Source: Bacteroidota bacterium
Lineage (GTDB): Bacteria > Bacteroidota > Bacteroidia > Bacteroidales > JAGONC01
Direction of reading: 5' to 3'
DNA length: 40,548 nucleotides
NCBI GenBank assembly: GCA_026391695.1
Contig: JAPLDP010000061.1
Location: 1 to 40,548, forward strand
Numbering within the stretch: position 1 is the stretch's first letter; every line of letters starts with the position of its first letter. The position numbers and the translations under genes are program-made. This document shows positions 33,818 to 40,548 of the stretch, piece by piece. The notes beneath the pieces are model-generated. The model was not told the origin of the DNA and did not search any database. It saw nothing but the letters and a program-made list of their open reading frames with translations.

Positions 33818-34381
33818 TTATTTTACTTTATTGTCTGGTTTTTCCGTATTATCTGACTTATTGGAATTGTATGTATAACCCAATTTATCGAGAACATCAT
33901 CGCTCAGGTCATACTTTGAATTTGCATACAGCATTGTAAGGCTGCCAGCTTTATCGAATATCATAGCATAATTACCTTCTGTAGCAATTTCCTCTACTGC
34001 ATTATAAATTTTCTCCTGTAGCGGCTTTATCAACTCCTGTCTTTTTTTGAATAAATCTCCATCTTTTCCAAACCTCTGCATCTGCAATTCTTTAACTTCT
34101 TTTTCTTTTTTAATAATATCATCCTGTCGTTTTTTCTTCATTTCTTCAGGTAACAGAACAGATTCAGCCTGATAGGCTTTATAAAGCTGATCAATTTCGT
34201 TATACCTGGTTTCGATTTCTTTTTGCCATTGTTTGGCAAGATCATCTAAGACAGACTGTGAATCATTATATTCAGGTATGTTTTCAAGAATATAATCTGT
34301 GTCAACAAATGCATATTTCTGTGCAAAAGAAAATAATGCCATATTAATCAGTAGTGTAAAGGTCAAAATAATTCTTTTCAT
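33818..34381 (-). CDS. OmpH/Skp-family periplasmic chaperone (first copy)
   Basis: This 187-residue protein is the first of two Skp/OmpH-like chaperones. It has a signal peptide (MKRIILTFTLLINMALFSFA), the core strand YAFVDTDYILENIPEYNDSQ, a charged helical hairpin (residues 45-125, with KKEKEVKELQMQRF) and the closing strand NYAMIFDKAGSLTMLYANSK. A short Asn/Lys/Asp-rich tail follows the conserved part. It lies 66 bp downstream of bamA on the same strand, matching the bamA-skp order of many Gram-negative bacteria, and supports transit of barrel proteins to BamA. The two copies share the fold but little sequence, so the duplication is old. Confidence 0.93.
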   Translation of the reverse strand: MKRIILTFTLLINMALFSFAQKYAFVDTDYILENIPEYNDSQSVLDDLAKQWQKEIETRYNEIDQLYKAYQAESVLLPEEMKKKRQDDIIKKEKEVKELQMQRFGKDGDLFKKRQELIKPLQEKIYNAVEEIATEGNYAMIFDKAGSLTMLYANSKYDLSDDVLDKLGYTYNSNKSDNTEKPDNKVK

Positions 34382-34447
34382 TGTACTTGTTTTTCTGTTA
34401 ACATTATTGTAATCAGGGCTTTAATCTAGTTAAATATCATACCATAA

Positions 34448-37078
34448 TCAATCTATCGACTGGTTAATAGAGAAATGGAATTGGCTACCACCGGCATTTG
34501 GCATACCGGGGACTGCATCGAAGCCATATCCCCAGTCGAGACCCAGGATGCCAAACATTGGCAAAAACACCCGTATGCCTACACCGGCTGAACGATACAA
34601 ATTAAAGGGATTATAGGACTGAAAATCAGGCCAGTCATTACCCGCTTCAAGGAATGTTAAAAAATAAATGGTGGAATTAGGATTAAGTGAGACCGGATAC
34701 CTGAGTTCAAGAGTGTTTTTAGTATATATAGTTCCTCCTGTATTATGATTTTTATAATAGTTCGGTGTAAGTGATTCATTTGTATATCCTCTGAAACCGA
34801 TTATTTCTCTTCCATCCATATTGTTATACCCTGAGAGTCCATCTCCCCCGAGGTAATATCTTTCAAATGGTGTAATACCAATAGTCTGGTTATAACAGCC
34901 CATGAATCCATATTTCAATCGCAAAGCCATTACAAGATTTCCGGCCAACTGTTTATACAAATAAGCCTGGAAAAACCATTTATGATATTCGATCCATTTA
35001 TATTTCTCATTTTCAGCCAATGAAGAATAATCTTTATTTCCAAAGAGTGAATACCAAGGTGTCAGTTCAAGTGATAATGAAATCTCAGAACCATTGCGTG
35101 GGAAAATCGGTGCGTCGACTGAATTCCTTGCGAGAGTAATCATGTATGTTATACTATTATAATCACCGGTTCCGGTTCCGAATGAAAATACACTAGTATA
35201 ATTTTTAAGTACGTAACGCTGCAGGTTAATGGTTTGCACCAAAGTAAAATAATCATCCGGCCATGTCAGCCTTTTTCCCAGAACAAAGGATAATCCATTC
35301 AGAACGAAAGATTGCCGTTCCGGGTCATTTTTATTTAATCCATTGGAATACAGTGAATGATAGAGGGAAACGCTGAATGAATTAGGTTTTTTTCCCCCAA
35401 GCCAAGGTTCTGTAAATGATGCATTATAACTGACATAACCTTTCCCATAAGATTGCAATCGGAGTTTGAGCTGCTGCCCATCTCCTGAAGGAACTGGCCG
35501 CCAGGCTTCACCTTTAAACAGATTCCGCATTGAAAAGTTATTGAAAGATACACCAACTGTTCCGATGACCCGTCCATAACCCCAGCCACCAGATAATTCA
35601 ATTTGATCAGAAGAGGTTTCCTCAACATTATATTCTATGTCAACAGTTCCATCAGCAGGATTAGGTATTGGAACCGGATTGATTTTTTCCTGGTTGAAAT
35701 ACTGCAATTGAGCCAACTCACGGGTAGTCCGGATGATATCTGACCGATTAAATAAATCACCCGGTTTAGAACGTATTTCGCGTATGATGACATGATCATT
35801 GGTACGCGTATTACCTTTCACCGTTACCTTGTTCACTTTAGCCTGTTTTCCTTCATATATGCGCATTTCAACATCGATAGAGTCGTTTTCGACGTGCACC
35901 TCCACAGGTTCCACACTGAAAAACAAATAACCATCATCCATATAAAGAGAACTGACATCAATGCTGTTTGGATTAAAAGTGAGGTTTGCATTTAAGGCTT
36001 CCTGATTATAAACATCTCCCTTTTTAATTTTAAGAATTGCATTGAGCTGTTCCGCTGTAAATTTGGTGTTTCCTATCCATGTAATATTTCTATAGTAATA
36101 TTTTGGTCCTTCATAAACAGTGATATCAATATTGATATTATTATCCTGATTAATCGAAATGGAGTCTTTCATGAGCTCTGCATCTCTGTAACCGAGTTCA
36201 CGATACTTTTTAATGAGGTTCATTTTATCCTCTTTAAAATCCTCAGCTATGTATTTTGAGGTTTTAAAAATGCGCAGACGCATATTATCCGAAAAATATT
36301 GCCCAACGTTGTTGATTACGTCAAGCATATCAAAACTCATGGCAGCCTTGAAAGTAGAAAGAATGAGGGTATCCAGATAATTCAAAGGCTGAATATAACT
36401 TTTCTCTTTTGTCGATTTAAATGCCTTCCTAACCTGATCAGCACTCAGGTTTTTATTGCCAATGACATTAATTTGATAAATCTTTACCTTGCTATTTTTA
36501 TCAATATTAATATTTAATATTACCTGATTCGCCCTTGTATTAGTATCCTTTTCCTGTGTTATTGCAACCTCTGTATTCAGGAAGCCTTTTTCATGATAAT
36601 ACTTTTTGATGGTATTTGATGTCCTGATTATAAGATTATCCGTGACGACATCGCCGGTTACCAGCTTAATTTCATCGCGGATGTTGTCGGATTCGCTCTT
36701 TTTGACACCAAGGATAGAGAATTTCGAGAGTCGTGGGCGTTCTTTGATAAAAATATTCAGGAAGATGACATCCCCCTCAATCCTGGTAGCCGTAATTTGA
36801 ATATCTTCAAATAACCCCTGTTGCCAAAGGTTTTTAATAGCGTCGCTGATTTTATCTCCAGGAATGGTAATTTTATCACCAACTGATAATCCCGAAAGCA
36901 TGGTCAGAACATTATTATCCATGTATTGAATGCCGGAGAAGGTGATGCCACCTATTTCGTATTCCAGAGGGCGGGCATAATCCATTTCAGAAAGATCACC
37001 ACTAATAGAAATTTGAGCACCGAGAGGCAGTGAATAAAACAACACTATACACAGGATAATATAATAACTTCGCTTCAT
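34448..37078 (-). CDS. bamA: Outer membrane protein assembly factor BamA
   Basis: BamA inserts and folds beta-barrel proteins in the outer membrane. The 876-residue protein has a signal peptide (YYIILCIVLFYSLPLGAQ), five POTRA repeats (residues 40-470; for example GLFEDIQITATRIEG and VKGNTRTNDHVIIREIRSKP at the start of the last one) and a C-terminal barrel (residues 480-876) with YYLGGDGLSGYNNMDGREII and GFRGYTNESL, matching the conserved loop 6 region (VRGF/Y), and ending with the typical HFSINQSID. The ATG overlaps the uppS stop (ATGA), indicating translational coupling. The upper operon contains uppS and a DUF6089 barrel protein, downstream the two skp genes. The accessory lipoproteins BamB-E are not in the window; BamD is usual in the phylum. 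Confidence 0.97.
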   Translation of the reverse strand: MKRSYYIILCIVLFYSLPLGAQISISGDLSEMDYARPLEYEIGGITFSGIQYMDNNVLTMLSGLSVGDKITIPGDKISDAIKNLWQQGLFEDIQITATRIEGDVIFLNIFIKERPRLSKFSILGVKKSESDNIRDEIKLVTGDVVTDNLIIRTSNTIKKYYHEKGFLNTEVAITQEKDTNTRANQVILNINIDKNSKVKIYQINVIGNKNLSADQVRKAFKSTKEKSYIQPLNYLDTLILSTFKAAMSFDMLDVINNVGQYFSDNMRLRIFKTSKYIAEDFKEDKMNLIKKYRELGYRDAELMKDSISINQDNNINIDITVYEGPKYYYRNITWIGNTKFTAEQLNAILKIKKGDVYNQEALNANLTFNPNSIDVSSLYMDDGYLFFSVEPVEVHVENDSIDVEMRIYEGKQAKVNKVTVKGNTRTNDHVIIREIRSKPGDLFNRSDIIRTTRELAQLQYFNQEKINPVPIPNPADGTVDIEYNVEETSSDQIELSGGWGYGRVIGTVGVSFNNFSMRNLFKGEAWRPVPSGDGQQLKLRLQSYGKGYVSYNASFTEPWLGGKKPNSFSVSLYHSLYSNGLNKNDPERQSFVLNGLSFVLGKRLTWPDDYFTLVQTINLQRYVLKNYTSVFSFGTGTGDYNSITYMITLARNSVDAPIFPRNGSEISLSLELTPWYSLFGNKDYSSLAENEKYKWIEYHKWFFQAYLYKQLAGNLVMALRLKYGFMGCYNQTIGITPFERYYLGGDGLSGYNNMDGREIIGFRGYTNESLTPNYYKNHNTGGTIYTKNTLELRYPVSLNPNSTIYFLTFLEAGNDWPDFQSYNPFNLYRSAGVGIRVFLPMFGILGLDWGYGFDAVPGMPNAGGSQFHFSINQSID

Positions 37079-37827
37079 TCAACTGGACCTTTAATTTGTT
37101 CACTGATCATTCCAAATCTACGTTCGCGCCTTTGATAATCAATGATGGCTTCATACAGATCTTCTTTCCGGAAATCAGGCCAGAGTTTAGGTGTAAAATA
37201 CAACTCGGAATAGGCCAATTGCCAGAGTAGAAAATTACTGAGCCGATGCTCTCCGCTTGTACGGATTAGCAATTCCGGATCAGGAAATGGAGCTGTAGTG
37301 AGATATGATTTAAAAAGCTCTTTATTGATGTCTTTTAATGCCAGTTCCTTATTTTTAACCTTACCGGCAATAGATTTGGTCGCTTCCAGTATCTCCCATT
37401 GAGAGCTATAGCTAAGTGCAAGAATAAGAGTCATCCGATTGAGATGGGAAGTTTTATCAATAGCTTCCATTAACTCTGTATAACAGCTTTTATCAAGGCT
37501 TTTCAAGTCACCAATGGCTTTAAGGCGTATATTGTTCTCCTGTAATGTTTTGGTCTCTTTGTTGATTGCTTTTACCAAAAGATGCATCAGGGCGTTCACT
37601 TCAGGTTTTGGTCTATTCCAATTTTCAGTTGAAAAAGCGAAAAGAGTAAGATATTGAATTCCCACTTCAGCTGCTGCTTCAGTTGTCTCTCTCACAGCTT
37701 TAACACCATGTCTGTGACCAAATATTCTTTGTTTGCCCCTTTGCTTTGCCCAGCGGCCATTACCATCCATAATAATTGCAATATGCAAGGGCAACTTTTC
37801 AATATCTATTTTTTCCTTTAAATTCAT
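37075..37827 (-). CDS. uppS: Isoprenyl transferase (undecaprenyl diphosphate synthase)
   Basis: UppS condenses isopentenyl diphosphate units with farnesyl diphosphate to C55 undecaprenyl diphosphate, the carrier lipid for peptidoglycan and O-antigen synthesis. The 250-residue protein has HIAIIMDGNGRWAKQRG (Asp21, Arg25), GVKAVRETTEAAAEVGIQYL, FAFSTENWNRP, and LIRTSGEHRLSNFLLWQLAY near the end. The segment usually written NYGGRWEI reads SYSSQWEI here, with Gln in place of Arg, a minor departure also seen as SSR in relatives. Its stop overlaps the bamA start by 4 bp. The DUF6089 gene lies 40 bp upstream. Confidence 0.96.
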   Translation of the reverse strand: MNLKEKIDIEKLPLHIAIIMDGNGRWAKQRGKQRIFGHRHGVKAVRETTEAAAEVGIQYLTLFAFSTENWNRPKPEVNALMHLLVKAINKETKTLQENNIRLKAIGDLKSLDKSCYTELMEAIDKTSHLNRMTLILALSYSSQWEILEATKSIAGKVKNKELALKDINKELFKSYLTTAPFPDPELLIRTSGEHRLSNFLLWQLAYSELYFTPKLWPDFRKEDLYEAIIDYQRRERRFGMISEQIKGPVE

Positions 37828-37867
37828 CAGATCACCTTATCAGATATATATCATCATCCTGCACCTA

Positions 37868-38623
37868 TTATTTTGAAAACTCCTGATTGCGGCATTTATG
37901 TGTACTAAATATACTAAACTTATAAGATACGAAAATACCTGTGAAATTGTACCAATCATTATTCTGTGAATTCCCGCGTTGCATATCCTGCTTATAAGTC
38001 CCTGAGGGATCAGTATAATGAGGGGAACCTGATTCCTGAAAATTATATATTGTACTCACATCATCAATATAATCTGTGGCAGTTTTTCGCATGCCCCATT
38101 CAGCACCAATGCCCAAGTTTTCACCTAAACTATATTTGAATCCCAGGCCAAATGGCATGGCTATAGAAATTTTAGAATAATTTACACCCTCGGTAGTCAG
38201 CGGGCGAAGTGCAACGCCATCTGCTTTTGGATTAAAGGTAAACAGACTGATCCCACAAAAAATGAAAGTAGTAAAGTATGACCTTGTACTACCAATAAAA
38301 TAATCCAGAAAGTTAAATTCAAACCGTGCAGAAAAATCATTAATGATCGATTCAAATTTAAGCTGCCGTTCAGGTATCCACCGGGCAACAGCGTCATCAC
38401 CCACGAGTTTTCCCCTGTTATAACTTGCCTGGAGTGCTACCCTGGTATCAATATTATAGCGGTAAAAAATACCAAATGCTGCTTTTGACTGAAGAAAATG
38501 TTTAACCGGGTTAATATCACCAACATAATAGGATCCTCCGCCAAAAAGGCCTAATTCTCCTTTCTGACCAAAAAGTGTGGAAACAATAAGTATAAGCGGT
38601 AATATCAAAAAAAATCTCTTCAT
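37868..38623 (-). CDS. DUF6089-family outer membrane protein
   Basis: This 251-residue protein has a signal peptide (FFLILPLILIVSTLFGQ) and a small beta-barrel layout: GELGLFGGGSYYVGDINPVK, FGIFYRYNIDTRVALQASYN, FEFNFLDYFIGSTRSYFTTF, IAMPFGLGFKYSLGENLGIG and YNFTGIFVSYKFSIF, with aromatic ends. It is of the DUF6089 type that is common in Bacteroidota immediately before uppS and bamA. The function is unknown; the constant position suggests a role in outer-membrane assembly or lipid traffic, which is inference. A -7 element 17 bp before the start may drive uppS-bamA-skp in addition to the upstream promoter at 40.28 kb. Confidence 0.85.
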   Translation of the reverse strand: MKRFFLILPLILIVSTLFGQKGELGLFGGGSYYVGDINPVKHFLQSKAAFGIFYRYNIDTRVALQASYNRGKLVGDDAVARWIPERQLKFESIINDFSARFEFNFLDYFIGSTRSYFTTFIFCGISLFTFNPKADGVALRPLTTEGVNYSKISIAMPFGLGFKYSLGENLGIGAEWGMRKTATDYIDDVSTIYNFQESGSPHYTDPSGTYKQDMQRGNSQNNDWYNFTGIFVSYKFSIFSTHKCRNQEFSK

Positions 38624-38640
38624 AAAAGCAAATAGGCGGA

Positions 38641-38648
38641 CAAAATTA
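38641..38648 (-). promoter_or_regulatory. Putative -7 element of the DUF6089-uppS-bamA group
   Basis: The minus strand reads TAATTTTG, an exact TAnnTTTG, with CTTTTC about 19 bp upstream as a partial -33 box. It lies 17 bp before the DUF6089 ATG. Confidence 0.5.
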
Positions 38649-38697
38649 TGATTTTTTTATTCCTCATGAAAAGTTCTTGTCAAGCGATATGATTCTA

Positions 38698-39576
38698 TTA
38701 ATTCCTTATATCTATCCCCCACTTTAATTTTTCCCTGATAGTCTTAAAAAAAACCTCGTCTTCAAGTCTGACAAGATTGATGTTGAAATTTTCCTTCACA
38801 ATGATAAGTTCTGCCGATGAATCGATAGTCCTGAACCGTGAATCGAGGCTAATAAAATACTCCCTTTGCCTGCATTCAACAATAATCTTAATGAGGCTTT
38901 TATCGGGGATAACGATAGGCCGGACGGTTAAATTGTGTGTGGCAATAGGCGTGATAATGAAATTCTCTGATCCTGGAGTAATGATGGGGCCTCCACAACT
39001 CAGAGAGTAGGCTGTTGAACCGGTTGGTGTTGCTATAATCAAGCCATCAGCCCAGTATGAATTTAAAAAATTACCATCAATGAAAACATTGATAATGATC
39101 ATCGAATGAGGATCTTTTTTAAATACACTTAACTCATTAAGTGCAAAGTTTAAATCACCGAAAACACCCGGTTCTATCAACTTGAGCATTGTACGCTGAT
39201 CTATCGAGTAAGTGCCATTTGCCAATGCATTGATAGCGGGAACCAGGTTTTCCTTGGCAACACTTGATAAAAAACCCATTTTACCCATATTGACACCCAA
39301 AATAGGGATACCGGAATTTCTGACAAGAGTTATTGTATCCAGCAATGTCCCATCTCCCCCCACTGAAATCAGAAAATTTATATGGTTGTAAATATCGGTG
39401 AAGTCATTAAAAGTTTCAGGTTCTCTATTAAAACGGATGGTCTGGATGATAGAATGATAAAATGGTTCAAAAATTACCAGATGTATACCTCGCGATTCAA
39501 CAGCTTCGATCAGTTGCTGGAGGTATTGAAGGGAATCATGATTGATTGTTTTACCAAAGAGACCAGTTATTATCAT
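38698..39576 (-). CDS. nadK: NAD kinase
   Basis: NadK phosphorylates NAD to NADP with ATP. The 292-residue protein has the conserved GGDGTLLDT (after INFLISV), GVNMGKMGFLSSVAKENL, NALNELSVFKKDP-type central segment (FALNELSVFKK) and the NAD-binding ATPTGSTAYSLSCGGPII, ending with the C-terminal strands around SLIKIIVECRQREYFISLDS. It is the usual length. The gene starts 25 bp after the CBS-domain gene stop and belongs to the envelope operon, an arrangement widespread in Bacteroidota though the metabolic connection is not obvious. Confidence 0.96.
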   Translation of the reverse strand: MIITGLFGKTINHDSLQYLQQLIEAVESRGIHLVIFEPFYHSIIQTIRFNREPETFNDFTDIYNHINFLISVGGDGTLLDTITLVRNSGIPILGVNMGKMGFLSSVAKENLVPAINALANGTYSIDQRTMLKLIEPGVFGDLNFALNELSVFKKDPHSMIIINVFIDGNFLNSYWADGLIIATPTGSTAYSLSCGGPIITPGSENFIITPIATHNLTVRPIVIPDKSLIKIIVECRQREYFISLDSRFRTIDSSAELIIVKENFNINLVRLEDEVFFKTIREKLKWGIDIRN

Positions 39577-39601
39577 ATAGATTTATTGCACTTGCATGAT
39601 T

Positions 39602-40264
39602 TTATGTATTCAGATACCTCATAAAAGAGTCATATCTTTCACGAAGGTCTTCATAAACATCCTCTTCTGTAAACGAAGCTTTGACAATATAATTGTAACG
39701 GTTAAATGTTTGTAAAATTGATCGAATTTCAACTTTATTGATTTTCAGAGTTATCTCCATTCGGGTTGAATCGTTGTAAGTTGTTGTGCAGAGACTAAGT
39801 ATCTTGGCTTCATTCGATTCAATAATCTGAGCTATCTGAGTCATCAGATAATCGCTAGTATTAAGCTCTAGGATAATGATGGCACCTGGGATTTTAGCGG
39901 CAGATAAAATTGAGAATTGGTTGACCAGCTTTGGAAGTGTAATAGATCCCAAATAATGGCGTTTATCATCCAAAACGGGTAATAATGTCAGCTGGTGAGT
40001 ATCAAAAAGCTTTATGACATCATAAATATGTTGGTACTGCGTAACATAAACCAGACCAAGAGAAAAGGTATATTGGCCCAATAATAGTGAAAATTCATTA
40101 CTGTTAAAAATATCCGTATCTGTTATTAGCCCAATAAGTGTGTTGTCATCGAGTACCGGCAAATGAGTCACATTGAACTCATCCATCCTGTTCAGAGCTA
40201 TCTCCCCATTATCAGAAATCAGGAGAGGAATTATCATGTTGGATATTAATTCCTTGGCTATCAT
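39602..40264 (-). CDS. CBS-domain pair protein with C-terminal ACT-like domain
   Basis: The 220-residue cytoplasmic protein has two CBS motifs (residues 1-55, NVTHLPVLDDNTLIGLITDT; residues 65-125, HQLTLLPVLDDKRHYLGSIT), which as a pair bind adenosine nucleotides such as AMP or ATP. Residues 130-220 have the strand-helix pattern of an ACT-like domain (GAIIILELNTSDYLMTQIAQ, RMEITLKINKVEIRSILQTF). This CBS-ACT combination resembles AcuB-type proteins, but no catalytic domain is present. I chose ATG at 40264, 17 bp after a -7 element. As first gene of the nadK-uppS-bamA operon it could be a nucleotide sensor, an inference from position only. Confidence 0.85.
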   Translation of the reverse strand: MIAKELISNMIIPLLISDNGEIALNRMDEFNVTHLPVLDDNTLIGLITDTDIFNSNEFSLLLGQYTFSLGLVYVTQYQHIYDVIKLFDTHQLTLLPVLDDKRHYLGSITLPKLVNQFSILSAAKIPGAIIILELNTSDYLMTQIAQIIESNEAKILSLCTTTYNDSTRMEITLKINKVEIRSILQTFNRYNYIVKASFTEEDVYEDLRERYDSFMRYLNT

Positions 40265-40280
40265 CAATCAATATATGCTG

Positions 40281-40288
40281 CAAACTTA
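40281..40288 (-). promoter_or_regulatory. Putative -7 element of the CBS-nadK operon
   Basis: The minus strand reads TAAGTTTG, an exact TAnnTTTG, ending 16 bp before the ATG at 40264. The -33 region lacks TTTG. Confidence 0.4.
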
Positions 40289-40548
40289 ATCATTTTATCT
40301 TTTATCCTGACCGAACTACCTGATTTCGGATCATTAAAGTTGCCATACTCAACCGGTAGAATAATTCCAAAGACCATGGAATGGGATACTCCGATAAGGT
40401 AATATTTGTTAAATTTCTCCTATAAATCCTTTCCAAGTTATAACGCCTTTGGTATGCGAGTTTCTCCTGCGAGCTTAGCCAAACGAATGATTGGCATTAA
40501 CTCATGTCTGTGTTCTTAAAGTCCTTTTCAGGACATGTTGCGTTGGTC
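40289..40548. other. Right-edge sequence with short open frames, no recognised gene
   Basis: No known gene is visible. On the minus strand one frame has a 64-codon stretch without stops (40496-40302, SSQEKLAYQRRYNLERIYRR and later ELFYRLSMATLMIRNQVVRS), without a good start. A second frame holds a 37-codon ORF (40377-40264, starting MVFGIILPVEYGNFNDPKSG) whose TGA overlaps the CBS gene ATG (TGATG). Further frames give MPIIRLAKLAGETRIPKAL. The far end has a small hairpin, GTCCTTTTCAGGAC (40520s). A remnant gene or a multicopy intergenic repeat at a contig break are both possible. Confidence 0.25.

Noticed and set aside
1-40548. tRNA or rRNA genes, CRISPR arrays, integrases or complete IS elements
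   Set aside because: No cloverleaf with a TTCRA arm, no rRNA conserved stretch, no regularly spaced direct repeats, and no transposase or integrase motif was seen; all long frames belong to the listed genes.

Overview
The window looks like a chromosomal piece of a member of the Bacteroidota, most likely order Bacteroidales, probably a metagenome contig shown from end to end. Support comes from the A+T-rich sequence, repeated TAnnTTTG promoter elements (the Bacteroidota sigma-factor -7 box), near absence of Shine-Dalgarno sites, protein families typical of the phylum (DUF6089, DUF4369-TlpA, GIN/DUF2807, OmpP1/FadL, eukaryote-type ProRS), and the conserved order CBS - nadK - DUF6089 - uppS - bamA - skp - skp. 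I see no rRNA, tRNA, CRISPR array, intact IS element, prophage or integrase.

Layout. 1-2.8 kb: the last part of a MacB-type ABC permease, cut at the left edge, its TolC-like outer-membrane partner, and a 2-Cys peroxiredoxin. 2.8-7.3 kb: mazG (minus), a 270-bp stretch of tiny open-frame relics, then a plus-strand group of a PagL-like outer-membrane protein, a GIN-domain lipoprotein interrupted by two in-frame stops, and a multi-pass GT-C-like membrane protein. 7.3-14 kb: proS, an aromatic-rich lipoprotein, an OmpP1/FadL barrel, and the zinc-ribbon/NIF3 pair. 14-20.4 kb: lpxK, a small exported protein, a TlpA-like thioredoxin protein, lpxH, gapA and an M20 peptidase. 20.4-26.8 kb (minus): dsbD, tilS, korB, korA. 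27.1-33.1 kb (plus): a 55-residue 2[4Fe-4S] ferredoxin, sucA, sucB, nadB. 33.2-40.3 kb (minus): the envelope-biogenesis operon from the CBS-ACT protein and nadK to bamA and two Skp/OmpH chaperones. The last 260 bp hold only short open frames.

Two themes connect the genes. One is envelope construction: lipid A synthesis (lpxH, lpxK) and possible lipid A trimming (PagL-like), undecaprenyl phosphate supply (uppS), outer-membrane protein folding (bamA, skp x2), redox folding (dsbD, TlpA-like) and export (MacB/TolC). The other is central metabolism: two alternative enzymes for 2-oxoglutarate oxidation are encoded back to back, the ferredoxin-dependent KorAB with a ferredoxin gene across the divergent promoter region, and the NAD-linked SucAB. 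The E3 subunit (lpd) is not in the window.

I found no clearly new multi-gene system. The best leads are the twice-interrupted GIN lipoprotein, the relic small frames beside mazG, the unrecognised aromatic-rich lipoprotein next to a FadL-type barrel, the divergent KorAB-ferredoxin/SucAB arrangement, and a perfect palindrome inside the promoter of the TlpA-like gene.
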